From the NCBI GenBank assembly GCA_002450895.1, contig DKAR01000139.1, positions 2,097-9,358 of the forward strand: 7,262 nt of DNA. The letters run 5' to 3'. Positions 1 to 6,134 of this stretch are shown here, in pieces. The position numbers and the translations under genes were made by a program. Every line of letters starts with the position of its first letter. Position 1 is the first letter of the stretch. The stretch comes from Proteobacteria bacterium UBA6921 (GTDB lineage: Bacteria > Pseudomonadota > Gammaproteobacteria > SG8-11). Under the pieces are notes generated by a model. The model was given only the letters and a program-made list of their open reading frames with translations, was not told the DNA's origin and ran no database searches.

Positions 1-50
1 TCGCCCTTACAAGGCGAGGGTCGGGGGTTCGAACCCCTCAGCACCCACCA
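1..50 (+). tRNA. tRNA-Val(TAC), 3' part only
   Basis: This is the 3' part of a tRNA cut by the left edge, beginning at the first base of the anticodon stem. The stem TCGCC (1-5) pairs perfectly with GGCGA (13-17). The 7-nt loop (6-12) carries anticodon TAC at 8-10, which reads valine GUA-type codons. A 5-nt variable loop follows, then a T arm with GGGGG pairing CCCTC (one G-T pair) around the TTCGAAC loop. The 3' acceptor strand AGCACCC is followed by an encoded ACCA ending at 50. The D arm, 5' acceptor strand and promoter lie outside the window. It is probably co-transcribed with the tRNA-Asp that starts 10 nt later. Confidence 0.95.
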
Positions 51-60
51 CGGTTTTCAT

Positions 61-137
61 GGAGCGGTAGTTCAGTCGGTTAGAATACCTGCCTGTCACG
101 CAGGGGGTCGCGGGTTCGAGTCCCGTCCGCTCCGCCA
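61..137 (+). tRNA. tRNA-Asp(GTC)
   Basis: This is a complete 77-nt tRNA with encoded CCA. The acceptor GGAGCGG pairs with CCGCTCC, the discriminator base is G, and the D stem is GTTC/GAAT. The anticodon stem CCTGC/GCAGG encloses the loop CTGTCAC with anticodon GTC at 95-97. The variable loop is 5 nt, and the T stem GCGGG/CCCGT encloses TTCGAGT. It decodes aspartate GAC and GAU. The G34 at position 95 belongs to the GUN class that carries queuosine, and this window also encodes QueF. It lies 10 nt after tRNA-Val and just before a strong terminator, so the two tRNAs look like the end of one transcript. Confidence 0.98.
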
Positions 138-158
138 GTATTAAGTAGTCAAGGTTGG

Positions 159-190
159 GGTGCTCCGTGGTTCGCTCGGAGCACCTTTTT
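159..190 (+). terminator. Rho-independent terminator after the tRNA pair
   Basis: A perfect 9-bp stem, GGTGCTCCG (159-167) with CGGAGCACC (177-185), closes a 9-nt loop and is followed at once by five Ts (186-190), with another T run at 192-196. It lies 21 nt after the tRNA-Asp CCA and 40 nt before the ppiD start, so it should end the tRNA transcript. It also rules out the GTG at 160 as a real ppiD start, because that codon sits inside the hairpin. Confidence 0.93.
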
Positions 191-210
191 CGTTTTTGGC
201 GTCGAACAAC

Positions 211-216
211 GAGAAG
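211..216 (+). promoter_or_regulatory. ppiD ribosome binding site
   Basis: The purine-rich GAGAAG lies 9 nt before the ATG at 226. It is only a moderate Shine-Dalgarno match. It supports ATG 226 as the start, together with the typical PpiD N-terminus (MLQFIRDRAQGW) beginning exactly there. Confidence 0.6.
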
Positions 217-225
217 AGTCGAACC

Positions 226-2142
226 ATGCTTCAATTCATTCGCGACCGTGCCCAAGGTTGGATTGCGTGGACGATCATTGGCCTGTTGATCATTCCGTTC
301 GCCTTTTGGGGCATCAATACCTACTTTGAGGGTGGTAGTGACGCGGTCGTTGCCAATGTCGATGGGACTGAAGTCAGTCTCAACGAGTATCGCGACCTCT
401 TGGCGCGTCAGCGCGATCGGGTTCGCCAAATGCTGGGTTCCAATGCCAGCGGTGATTTGGTCGATTCGCTCGTCAAACCGAAGGATGTTCTTGAAGCCGC
501 CGTTGAGCGCGAAGTGCTGATTCAAATGGCCCAGAAGGCCGGATTCCGTGTCAGCGATGCGGTACTGGCCGAACAGATCAGAACCATGGAGGCATTCCAG
601 CGTGACGGCGTTTTCTCGAAGACGCAGTACGAACAGGCGTTGCGCGCCCGAGGCTATACGCCGTCGGGATTTGAAGCGGATATGGCGCGTGGAATCCTGC
701 TCGATCAGATCAATGCGGGCATAGTAAAGACGGCAATTATTACGAAAGCGGATGTCGATGCGCATATACGCCTTCGTGACGAAAAGCGCGAACTGGGTTA
801 CGCCATTATTGCTGCGGCACCTCTTACCGCCACGCTGACGCCCAGCGACGATCAATTGAAGAAATATTTCGATGAGCACGCATCACAATTCGTGCAGCCC
901 GAGGAAGTCAGCATCGAGTACATCGAACTCCGCAGCGCCGACATGACCGGAAACATCACGGTAACGGAAGACGAACTGAAACAAGCGTACGAAGAACAGA
1001 AGGACCAATACGGTATTCCTGAAGAACGTCGTGTTCGCCACATCCTGGTGACGATTGATGCCAAGAAAGATCCCAATGGTGATGCCGCACTGAAGACCGC
1101 AAAGGACATTTCCGAACAATTGAAGAAGGGTGAATCGTTTGAGGCGTTGGCCAAATCCAAGTCGCAGGATCCCGGTTCTGCCGCACAGGGCGGTGATCTT
1201 GGATTCATCAGTCGGGGATCGATGGATCCCGCATTCGAGGCCGCCGCATTCAGCCAAAAAGAGGGTGAAGTGAGTGAGCCGGTGAAGTCCGCGTTTGGAT
1301 ACCACCTGATCAAGGTGGAGGCGATTCATCCCACCACGCAGAAGCCGTTCGCCGAAGTGAAGGCTGACGTAGAGCGTCAATTGCGCAACAAGAAGGCGCA
1401 AACGGCGTTCTATGAAAAATCCGACACGCTGGCGAATTTGGCCTATGAAAAACCGGACTCCTTGCAGCCGGTGGCCGATGCGCTCGGACTGAAGATTCAG
1501 ACGACAGGAATGTTTTCCAAGCGGGGTGGCGCCGGCATCGCGGCAAACCCAAAAGTCGCGGCGGCCGCCTTTAGCGACGACGTCCTGAGAAAAGGACTGA
1601 ACAGTGAACCCATTGAAGTCGGTCCTCCGGGGACGGACGACGTCGTCGTTGTGCGCGTCAAGGAGCACAAAGCCGAGCAGCAGTTGCCGCTGGAAACCGT
1701 CAAGGCGGAAGTGACCAATCAGGTCAAACAGCGCATGGCGCGCGACAAGAGTGAGGAAATTGGAAAAGCGATTTTGAAGCAACTGGAGTCCGGCGCGGAC
1801 CCTGTGGTTGCCGTCAAGGATTCCAAGGCGGAATGGAAAGCGAATGTGACTGTGTCACGCAACGAAGCTTCGATGAATCGCGAAATCGTGAACCACGTGT
1901 TCAAGATGAGCAAACCTGCCGCAGACAAACCGAAGCTGGATGGCGTGACGTTGGCCAACGGCGACTATGCGGTGATTCGCCTCTCCGGAGTGAAAGACGG
2001 TGATCCGTCGGCCGTGGATGAGACGCAACGAAAGGAAATTCTGCAGTCGCTGACGAATCGTGCGTCGGAAGCGGAATTTGGCGCGATGCTCGAAAGCGCC
2101 AAGGAAAAGGCAAAAATCGCCCGGTTTGAAGACAAGCTATAA
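226..2142 (+). CDS. ppiD: PpiD, membrane-anchored periplasmic parvulin-type foldase
   Basis: A 638-aa SurA/PpiD-family chaperone, close to the length of E. coli PpiD (about 620 aa). Known role of the family: it is anchored in the inner membrane near the Sec translocon and assists folding of exported proteins. The short basic N-terminus (MLQFIRDRAQG) is followed by one membrane segment at about 12-30. The rest should be periplasmic: a SurA-like chaperone region (about 35-260), a parvulin domain (about 266-370) and a C-terminal chaperone region. The parvulin domain keeps H272, D315, GGDLG (322-326), M333, F337 and H360, spaced as in active parvulins; E. coli PpiD is degenerate here. The upstream in-frame GTG lies inside a terminator, so ATG 226 is preferred. 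No separate promoter is evident in the 40 bp after that terminator. The TAA stop is 12 bp from the convergent lipoprotein gene. Confidence 0.96.
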   Translation: MLQFIRDRAQGWIAWTIIGLLIIPFAFWGINTYFEGGSDAVVANVDGTEVSLNEYRDLLARQRDRVRQMLGSNASGDLVDSLVKPKDVLEAAVEREVLIQMAQKAGFRVSDAVLAEQIRTMEAFQRDGVFSKTQYEQALRARGYTPSGFEADMARGILLDQINAGIVKTAIITKADVDAHIRLRDEKRELGYAIIAAAPLTATLTPSDDQLKKYFDEHASQFVQPEEVSIEYIELRSADMTGNITVTEDELKQAYEEQKDQYGIPEERRVRHILVTIDAKKDPNGDAALKTAKDISEQLKKGESFEALAKSKSQDPGSAAQGGDLGFISRGSMDPAFEAAAFSQKEGEVSEPVKSAFGYHLIKVEAIHPTTQKPFAEVKADVERQLRNKKAQTAFYEKSDTLANLAYEKPDSLQPVADALGLKIQTTGMFSKRGGAGIAANPKVAAAAFSDDVLRKGLNSEPIEVGPPGTDDVVVVRVKEHKAEQQLPLETVKAEVTNQVKQRMARDKSEEIGKAILKQLESGADPVVAVKDSKAEWKANVTVSRNEASMNREIVNHVFKMSKPAADKPKLDGVTLANGDYAVIRLSGVKDGDPSAVDETQRKEILQSLTNRASEAEFGAMLESAKEKAKIARFEDKL

Positions 2143-2154
2143 CCGCGCGTCTGT

Positions 2155-3162
2155 CTAAAAGACCATGCCGGCGAGAGCCGAATTCGACCACGGCTGTTCA
2201 TAGGTTACATCAACGACGCCGTCCCCGTTCGCATCGAGCTCCACACGCACCATACCGTCGGCAATGACGGTCAGCGTTGTGATCATATTTACGCTGCCGA
2301 AATCCTGAGTCACTCGTGCTTTCCCTTCCGTCGGTGCCGTACCGAGAACACCGCGGATTGGAACCAGCGTTTCCAGTGCGTAGCTGCCAAAGTCTGACGA
2401 GTAGCTGGAATTTACCGAGTGGGCGAAACTGTTTGTTGCAACGTTCCATCCGTAGTCGTTCTTGAATTTCGTGGCGAACGGCGTTGCTGCCCCGTTGCTC
2501 AGATCAAACGAGCCCTGGATCAGTCGATCGTACGAAACCCCGTCCGCTGTACCGCTTGAAAAGACGAAGCTGGATCCGAGCGTGGTCGATCCGGTGGCAT
2601 GGTCGATTCGAACATCTGAACTATGCGACGTCGATACACGCCAAACCTGGGGCGAGGGCGCGTAAGGCGTTCCGCTGATTTCATCAATTTTGAATTTGCT
2701 GGATCCGTTATAAGTGCCACCGAACTGAACGCAGGCCGCGTAGGAAATCGTAAAACTGTCGCCGGTGGATTGGCCGGGTGGGTCAACGTCATCAATCGCA
2801 ATCGACATGCTGCCGTTTCCGGTGTCGGTATTCAGGGGGTCCGGGCTGCTGCAAAAATAAGTCGTGACGGAGAGCAGGCCCATCTCGACTTGTTGTCGCT
2901 GAATTTGCAGCGCGGCATACACTTCGACGTCGGCCGCGACCGTAAGCGGGTCTCCGCTCGCCAGGGGCGCGGTGGTTCCAGTGTTGCTTGCGGTGGAGCT
3001 TGACGGAGAATCGGGTGTGGTTGCGGATCCCGGTCCTGAGTTGCTGCCGCGCGTTCGGTCGCGCGAAGGTGGGTCTTGCTGCTGTGCGGAGTCGTTACAA
3101 CCTGAAGCGATCAATGCAAGCGCGCAAATTCCAGCGGTACTGAATGCCCTGACGGCGACCAT
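2155..3162 (-). CDS. Hypothetical outer-membrane lipoprotein
   Basis: A 335-aa protein of no family I recognise. It has a lipoprotein signal: a basic start (R5), a hydrophobic core at about 6-20, and a lipobox-like IASG before C22. Position -3 is Ala, which is slightly atypical. Asn follows the Cys, so by the Lol +2 rule it should reach the outer membrane. Residues 23-75 form a Ser/Thr/Pro/Gly-rich linker, probably disordered. The rest (about 76-335) is rich in Ser, Thr, Gly and aromatics and looks like a secreted beta-rich domain. It has just two cysteines, C104 and C144, which could form a disulfide. Near the end, DANGDGVVD (310-318) matches an EF-hand-like DxNxDGxxD calcium loop. It lies 54 bp downstream of mobB on the same strand and has a strong Shine-Dalgarno sequence. 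A surface or structural role is a guess. Confidence 0.82.
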   Translation of the reverse strand: MVAVRAFSTAGICALALIASGCNDSAQQQDPPSRDRTRGSNSGPGSATTPDSPSSSTASNTGTTAPLASGDPLTVAADVEVYAALQIQRQQVEMGLLSVTTYFCSSPDPLNTDTGNGSMSIAIDDVDPPGQSTGDSFTISYAACVQFGGTYNGSSKFKIDEISGTPYAPSPQVWRVSTSHSSDVRIDHATGSTTLGSSFVFSSGTADGVSYDRLIQGSFDLSNGAATPFATKFKNDYGWNVATNSFAHSVNSSYSSDFGSYALETLVPIRGVLGTAPTEGKARVTQDFGSVNMITTLTVIADGMVRVELDANGDGVVDVTYEQPWSNSALAGMVF

Positions 3163-3165
3163 ACA

Positions 3166-3173
3166 CCCTCCTC
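3166..3173 (-). promoter_or_regulatory. Strong ribosome binding site of the lipoprotein gene
   Basis: On the minus strand GAGGAGGG ends 3 nt before the ATG at 3162. It is the best Shine-Dalgarno match in the window, though the spacing is a little short. It fixes the start, because the only nearby upstream ATG (3180) is followed two codons later by TGA. Confidence 0.8.
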
Positions 3174-3191
3174 AAGTCATTCTTTTGCTGG

Positions 3192-3220
3192 ATTGTTGCA
3201 CCGCGCCGCGCGAGCCTCAA
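3192..3220 (-). promoter_or_regulatory. Possible sigma70-type promoter for the lipoprotein gene
   Basis: Reading the minus strand, TTGAGG (3220-3215, 4/6 match to TTGACA) and AACAAT (3197-3192, 4/6 match to TATAAT) are separated by exactly 17 nt. The -35 box overlaps the mobB stop codon. A start near 3185 would give a leader of about 22 nt containing the Shine-Dalgarno sequence. Matches of this quality arise by chance, so this is only a candidate for independent expression of the lipoprotein gene. Confidence 0.3.
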
Positions 3221-3759
3221 CGGGGCTGCGGCGGCTGAGATCGCTGTGTTTCCAGCCAGGACCTAACGAAATCCGATACATGAGACGGATTGTTCAAGTC
3301 GAGTTGCGGAATTGGATGTTTCAAACTGAGCACTGTGTCACACGCAATGGCAACGAAGTTTGGATCTGACGCCGCGAGTAGTGGGTGATTCAGTGCCGCG
3401 CGATGCACTTCGATCTTTGCGATTGCTTCGTTTTTGAATCCCTCGACGATGACGAGATCGAATTGCACAGCGTCGAAATGTTGAATCAGTTCGTTGAGCG
3501 CTGGTTCCTGCGGCGAGTCATTTTCTTTCATCAATGCCCAGCGCTGTGTAGATGCGATTAGCATTTGGCGGGCACCCGCCTTGCGCAGGCGATAGCTGTC
3601 CTTTCCCGGGTGATCAATATCGAACTGGTGGTGAGCGTGTTTGATCATTCCCACGCGGATGCCTCGTTGTGCCAGCAATGGCAAGACGGCGACCAGCAGC
3701 GTTGTCTTTCCTGATCCACTGAATCCGGCAAAACCAAGTACTGGTGGATGCCGCGTCAC
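3217..3759 (-). CDS. mobB: MobB, molybdopterin-guanine dinucleotide biosynthesis adaptor
   Basis: A 180-aa P-loop GTP-binding protein of the MobB family. In the family it binds GTP and assists MobA in making the guanine-dinucleotide form of molybdenum cofactor, though it is usually dispensable. Visible motifs are the Walker A loop GFSGSGKT (12-19), the family signature KHAHH (40-44) leading to DHPGKDSYR (49-57) and an AGA at 61-63, a Walker B-like strand DLVIVEG (101-107), and KIEVHR (115-120). The length is normal. The start is a GTG at 3759 whose last two bases overlap the mobA TGA stop (GTGA). No strong Shine-Dalgarno precedes it (only GAGAT, 3768-3772), so it probably relies on coupling to mobA. 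No later start keeps the P-loop. The Pro/Gln-rich last residues look dispensable. Confidence 0.95.
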   Translation of the reverse strand: MTRHPPVLGFAGFSGSGKTTLLVAVLPLLAQRGIRVGMIKHAHHQFDIDHPGKDSYRLRKAGARQMLIASTQRWALMKENDSPQEPALNELIQHFDAVQFDLVIVEGFKNEAIAKIEVHRAALNHPLLAASDPNFVAIACDTVLSLKHPIPQLDLNNPSHVSDFVRSWLETQRSQPPQPR

Positions 3760-4358
3760 GGGCGCACATCTCGGGCGGCGTCAAAATCGGCGGGCGTGTT
3801 CAGGTTGGCAAACGACGCTGCCAGGTGGGAACAATCCGCGCGCACCGCACCGATCTGACTATACCAACCCTCAACGCTTCGTTCGCCACGCGCCAGGTAA
3901 TCGTGCAGCGACCCACGCAGGTTCGACGCCAGCACGGCAAACACGAATTGAGCGCGAGATCCGTCGTGTGCGTAACACGCAGAGGCACGCTGCGCCTGAC
4001 GTGCGGCATCGAGTTGGGCAATCAAATCGACGGAAAGGCGCGGCGCATCGCAGGGCACCACCGCGACGAAAGGGGTGGTCGCGCGCGACATACCGGCAAG
4101 CACTCCCGCGAGCGGACCGGTGAAAGGTTCGCAGCCCGATGGAGGCTCGTCATGAACAACCGGGATGGCAAATTGTGCGTACTGGTCCAAATTGCGATTG
4201 GCACTGATGAGCAACGTGCTCACCTGCGGGCGCAATCGTTCCAGAACGTGAGCGATCAAGGGGCGACCTTGAAGGTCCATCAGACCTTTGTCTGCGCCGC
4301 TCAAACGCGATCCGCGTCCGCCAGCCAGTACGATGCCAGTGAATTGGGTTGCAGTCAT
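3756..4358 (-). CDS. mobA: MobA, molybdenum cofactor guanylyltransferase
   Basis: A 200-aa cytoplasmic nucleotidyltransferase that transfers GMP from GTP to Mo-molybdopterin, giving the cofactor used by DMSO-reductase-family enzymes such as nitrate reductase and formate dehydrogenase. The Rossmann-like N-terminus carries LAGGRGSR (11-18) and DKGL (23-26) for GTP binding, followed by NR (54-55), GPLAG (81-85), the metal-binding PCD (102-104, D104) and the C-terminal NLNTPADF (185-192). All match E. coli MobA in order. The frame stays open 35 codons upstream, but that extension lies inside the kinase gene. ATG 4358 has GGGAGAG (4364-4370) at good spacing, and the homologous region begins right there. 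The ATG overlaps the kinase TGA (ATGA), and the gene's own stop overlaps mobB. Confidence 0.96.
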   Translation of the reverse strand: MTATQFTGIVLAGGRGSRLSGADKGLMDLQGRPLIAHVLERLRPQVSTLLISANRNLDQYAQFAIPVVHDEPPSGCEPFTGPLAGVLAGMSRATTPFVAVVPCDAPRLSVDLIAQLDAARQAQRASACYAHDGSRAQFVFAVLASNLRGSLHDYLARGERSVEGWYSQIGAVRADCSHLAASFANLNTPADFDAARDVRP

Positions 4359-5650
4359 TCCGACTCTCCCGTCAAAGCAAGCAATGCCGCTCCATACGCC
4401 GCATCTTGATGCGCGGGAGTCAGCATTTTCACGTTGAGAAGTTCGCCCCGATATTGCGTCCACGGTCCGTTGCCCGCACCACCACCGACGCTTCGCACTT
4501 CACTCGGATAGGGGGCACCCAATTCGGCCAGCAGTTCGTAGCCGCGCTTTTCAATTCGCGCGATCCCTTCAAGCATCGCCTGGAAGAACACGCGATCATC
4601 CGCCGGGCGCGGCGACAGGCGCGGTGGGAAGTTCGGATCGGCATGCGGGAAGCGCTCGCCAGGCGCGAGCAGTGGGTAGAAATCCAGTCCGGTCGGCAGC
4701 GCAAAATTCAGTTCTTTGGTCAAAGCGCGCATTTTTTCATCGTTAAAGTAATTTCTCAAAACGGCACCGCCGCTGCTGGAGCCGCCGCCGACCAGCCACA
4801 AATCTCCGAGCGGTTGGCTGTACACGCCGTACTCCGGTGCGAATACCGGTACCTCAGAAACTACTTTAACTACGAGTGTGGAGCCCAGCGAGGTCACGGC
4901 ATCGCCCGGTGCGCGCGCACCAGTGGCAATAATGGCCGCTGTGCTGTCGCTGGTGCCGGCGACGATTCGAAGTGTGGGCGGCAAACCCAGCTCCAAGCTC
5001 GCCCGCAACGCGATGGTTCCAATCAGTGTGCCGGGAGAAACGACTTGCGGTAACCAGTCGGTGCGCAAACCTGTTTCGTGCAACCACGCGGGCCAGCGTT
5101 TGTGTACGGCGTCGTAACCCGTTTTGATCGCATTGTTGGCATCCGTGGTTGAAAACGACCCGCACAACTGACCGACAATCCAGTCGGCCTGGTGCAAGGC
5201 GTGGCGAACTTTAGTTGTCTCGGAGTGCGACTGCAGCCAGAGCAATTTCGCCAGCCCGGAGGCCGTTCCGTGCGCCGCGGTGTCGCGGGGCGCGACTTGC
5301 TTGAGCATCGCCGCTTCTTGTACCGCGCGATTGTCGTTGTACATCAGCGCGGACGTGAGCGCGTTTCCGTGCGCATCGCCCAGCAAGACAGTGCCCGAGG
5401 TTGCATCGACGGCGAGCGCGCGAACGTGTGCCAAGCTGACGTGCCGCCCAACTTCGTGAACCACTCGGGTCAGTCCTTCCCACCAGGGCCCCGAATCTTG
5501 TTCAACAGCCGCGCCATCGCGGCGGCTGGACGGTAGCGGCGTCACCGCATGGGCGATTTCGCGGCCCTCGCGATCAATCGCCACGGCGCGGCATCCGGAG
5601 GTTCCCACATCGATGCCGAGATAAAGATCGCCGTGGGTGGGTTTGGTCAT
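4355..5650 (-). CDS. FGGY-family carbohydrate kinase (ribulokinase/xylulokinase-like), substrate unknown
   Basis: A 431-aa kinase of the FGGY/ASKHA fold, which phosphorylates a sugar or polyol using ATP. The N-terminal phosphate-1 loop is GIDVGTSGCRA (12-22) with D14. VDATSGT (81-87) and MYNDNRA (103-109) line the sugar side. AGTSDSTAA (231-239) supplies the likely catalytic base D235. SLGST (254-258), VGGGAGNG (388-395) and DAAYGAALLA (416-425) form the ATP/adenosine side. It is shorter than classical xylulokinase or glycerol kinase (about 500 aa) and resembles, from memory, the compact cyanobacterial/plant XK-1 group reported to act on D-ribulose. That substrate is only a guess. It starts at ATG 5650, 24 nt after queF, with a weak Shine-Dalgarno. 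Its TGA overlaps the mobA ATG. No sugar transporter, isomerase or regulator is nearby, so context does not identify the substrate. Confidence 0.9.
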   Translation of the reverse strand: MTKPTHGDLYLGIDVGTSGCRAVAIDREGREIAHAVTPLPSSRRDGAAVEQDSGPWWEGLTRVVHEVGRHVSLAHVRALAVDATSGTVLLGDAHGNALTSALMYNDNRAVQEAAMLKQVAPRDTAAHGTASGLAKLLWLQSHSETTKVRHALHQADWIVGQLCGSFSTTDANNAIKTGYDAVHKRWPAWLHETGLRTDWLPQVVSPGTLIGTIALRASLELGLPPTLRIVAGTSDSTAAIIATGARAPGDAVTSLGSTLVVKVVSEVPVFAPEYGVYSQPLGDLWLVGGGSSSGGAVLRNYFNDEKMRALTKELNFALPTGLDFYPLLAPGERFPHADPNFPPRLSPRPADDRVFFQAMLEGIARIEKRGYELLAELGAPYPSEVRSVGGGAGNGPWTQYRGELLNVKMLTPAHQDAAYGAALLALTGESE

Positions 5651-5674
5651 TTTGTTACCAGCTCTGCCGGGACG

Positions 5675-6064
5675 TTAAGGAAGCTCAACTCGGGTCGGTG
5701 CCGCCCAACCCGTTTTGCGGTGCTCCGCAATCACGGTGGTGTAGATGCCGCCGCGCACATTGAAGTCGCCGGTCAGGCGCATGAACCGCGGTGAGCACGC
5801 TTTGACCAGGTCGGCGAGGATCTGGTTGGTCACGGCTTCGTGAAAAGCGCCTTCGTTGCGGAACGACCAGAAGTACATTTTCAGTGATTTCAGTTCAATG
5901 CAGATCTGGTCCGGCACATATTCGATATGAAAAGTGGCGAAGTCCGGCTGGCCAGTTTTTGGGCAAAGACAGGTGAATTCCGGGATCTTCATCCGGATCG
6001 TGTAATCGCGCTCCGGAGCGGGGTTCGGAAAGGTTTCAAGCTGCTTGGAAGGCTGGGTAGGCAT
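5675..6064 (-). CDS. queF: QueF, NADPH-dependent 7-cyano-7-deazaguanine reductase (short type)
   Basis: A 129-aa cytoplasmic enzyme that reduces the nitrile preQ0 to the aminomethyl base preQ1 with NADPH, a late step before insertion into tRNA by Tgt in queuosine synthesis. The catalytic Cys is C34 in CLCPKTGQPDF (32-42), with D41 as the acid. The NADPH-binding family motif is ELKSLKMY (57-64). F74-H75-E76 match the substrate-recognition His-Glu. All align to the B. subtilis enzyme (C55, D62, H96, E97) with a constant offset of 21, so the active site is complete. It is a single-domain (type I) protein, not the roughly 280-aa tandem form common in gammaproteobacteria, and slightly short at the N-terminus. 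ATG 6064 has only a weak Shine-Dalgarno (AGAG). It heads the minus-strand gene block and is divergent from smc. Confidence 0.96.
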   Translation of the reverse strand: MPTQPSKQLETFPNPAPERDYTIRMKIPEFTCLCPKTGQPDFATFHIEYVPDQICIELKSLKMYFWSFRNEGAFHEAVTNQILADLVKACSPRFMRLTGDFNVRGGIYTTVIAEHRKTGWAAPTRVELP

Positions 6065-6093
6065 CCGATTTTCTCTATGGTAAGGTGCGCCAA

Positions 6094-6122
6094 ATTCTAC
6101 CGCTTCCGTCCAACCTCATGAA
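6094..6122 (-). promoter_or_regulatory. Candidate promoter for queF and the minus-strand gene block
   Basis: On the minus strand TAGAAT (6099-6094, 5/6 match to TATAAT) lies 17 nt downstream of TTCATG (6122-6117), which matches the -35 consensus at only 3 of 6 positions. It sits in the 70-bp divergent gap and would give a queF leader of about 25 nt. The -10 element and spacing are good but the -35 is weak. I found no convincing promoter in this gap for smc. Confidence 0.4.
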
Positions 6123-6134
6123 CACGAAGGTGCT

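Noticed and set aside
61..137. tRNA-Asp 3' end as an integration (att) site
   Set aside because: No integrase, no repeated copy of the tRNA 3' end, and core genes follow immediately.
7..879. Long reverse-strand open frame (290 codons) across the tRNAs and the start of ppiD
   Set aside because: It is antisense to ppiD and ends in peptides such as ERTGLEPATP and GAEGFEPPTL, the usual false translations of the antisense strand of tRNA genes. Not a gene.
883..1782. Reverse-strand open frame of 299 codons inside ppiD
   Set aside because: It mirrors ppiD codon structure on the opposite strand and has no recognisable domain, signal or start context.
2169..2180. Small hairpin CGGC-GAGA-GCCG near the end of the lipoprotein gene, and GTCT-AAA-AGAC at 2153-2163
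   Set aside because: Both stems are only 4 bp and neither is followed by a proper T run, so neither works as an intrinsic terminator.
3202..3216. CG-rich palindromic stretch between mobB and the lipoprotein gene
   Set aside because: It gives at most a 5-bp stem (CGCG core with a G-T pair) and no T run on the transcribed side; more likely spacer for the candidate promoter.
3744..5053. Forward-strand open frames of 221 and 234 codons over mobA and the kinase gene
   Set aside because: They are Arg/Gln/His-rich shadows of well-supported minus-strand genes whose family motifs are complete.
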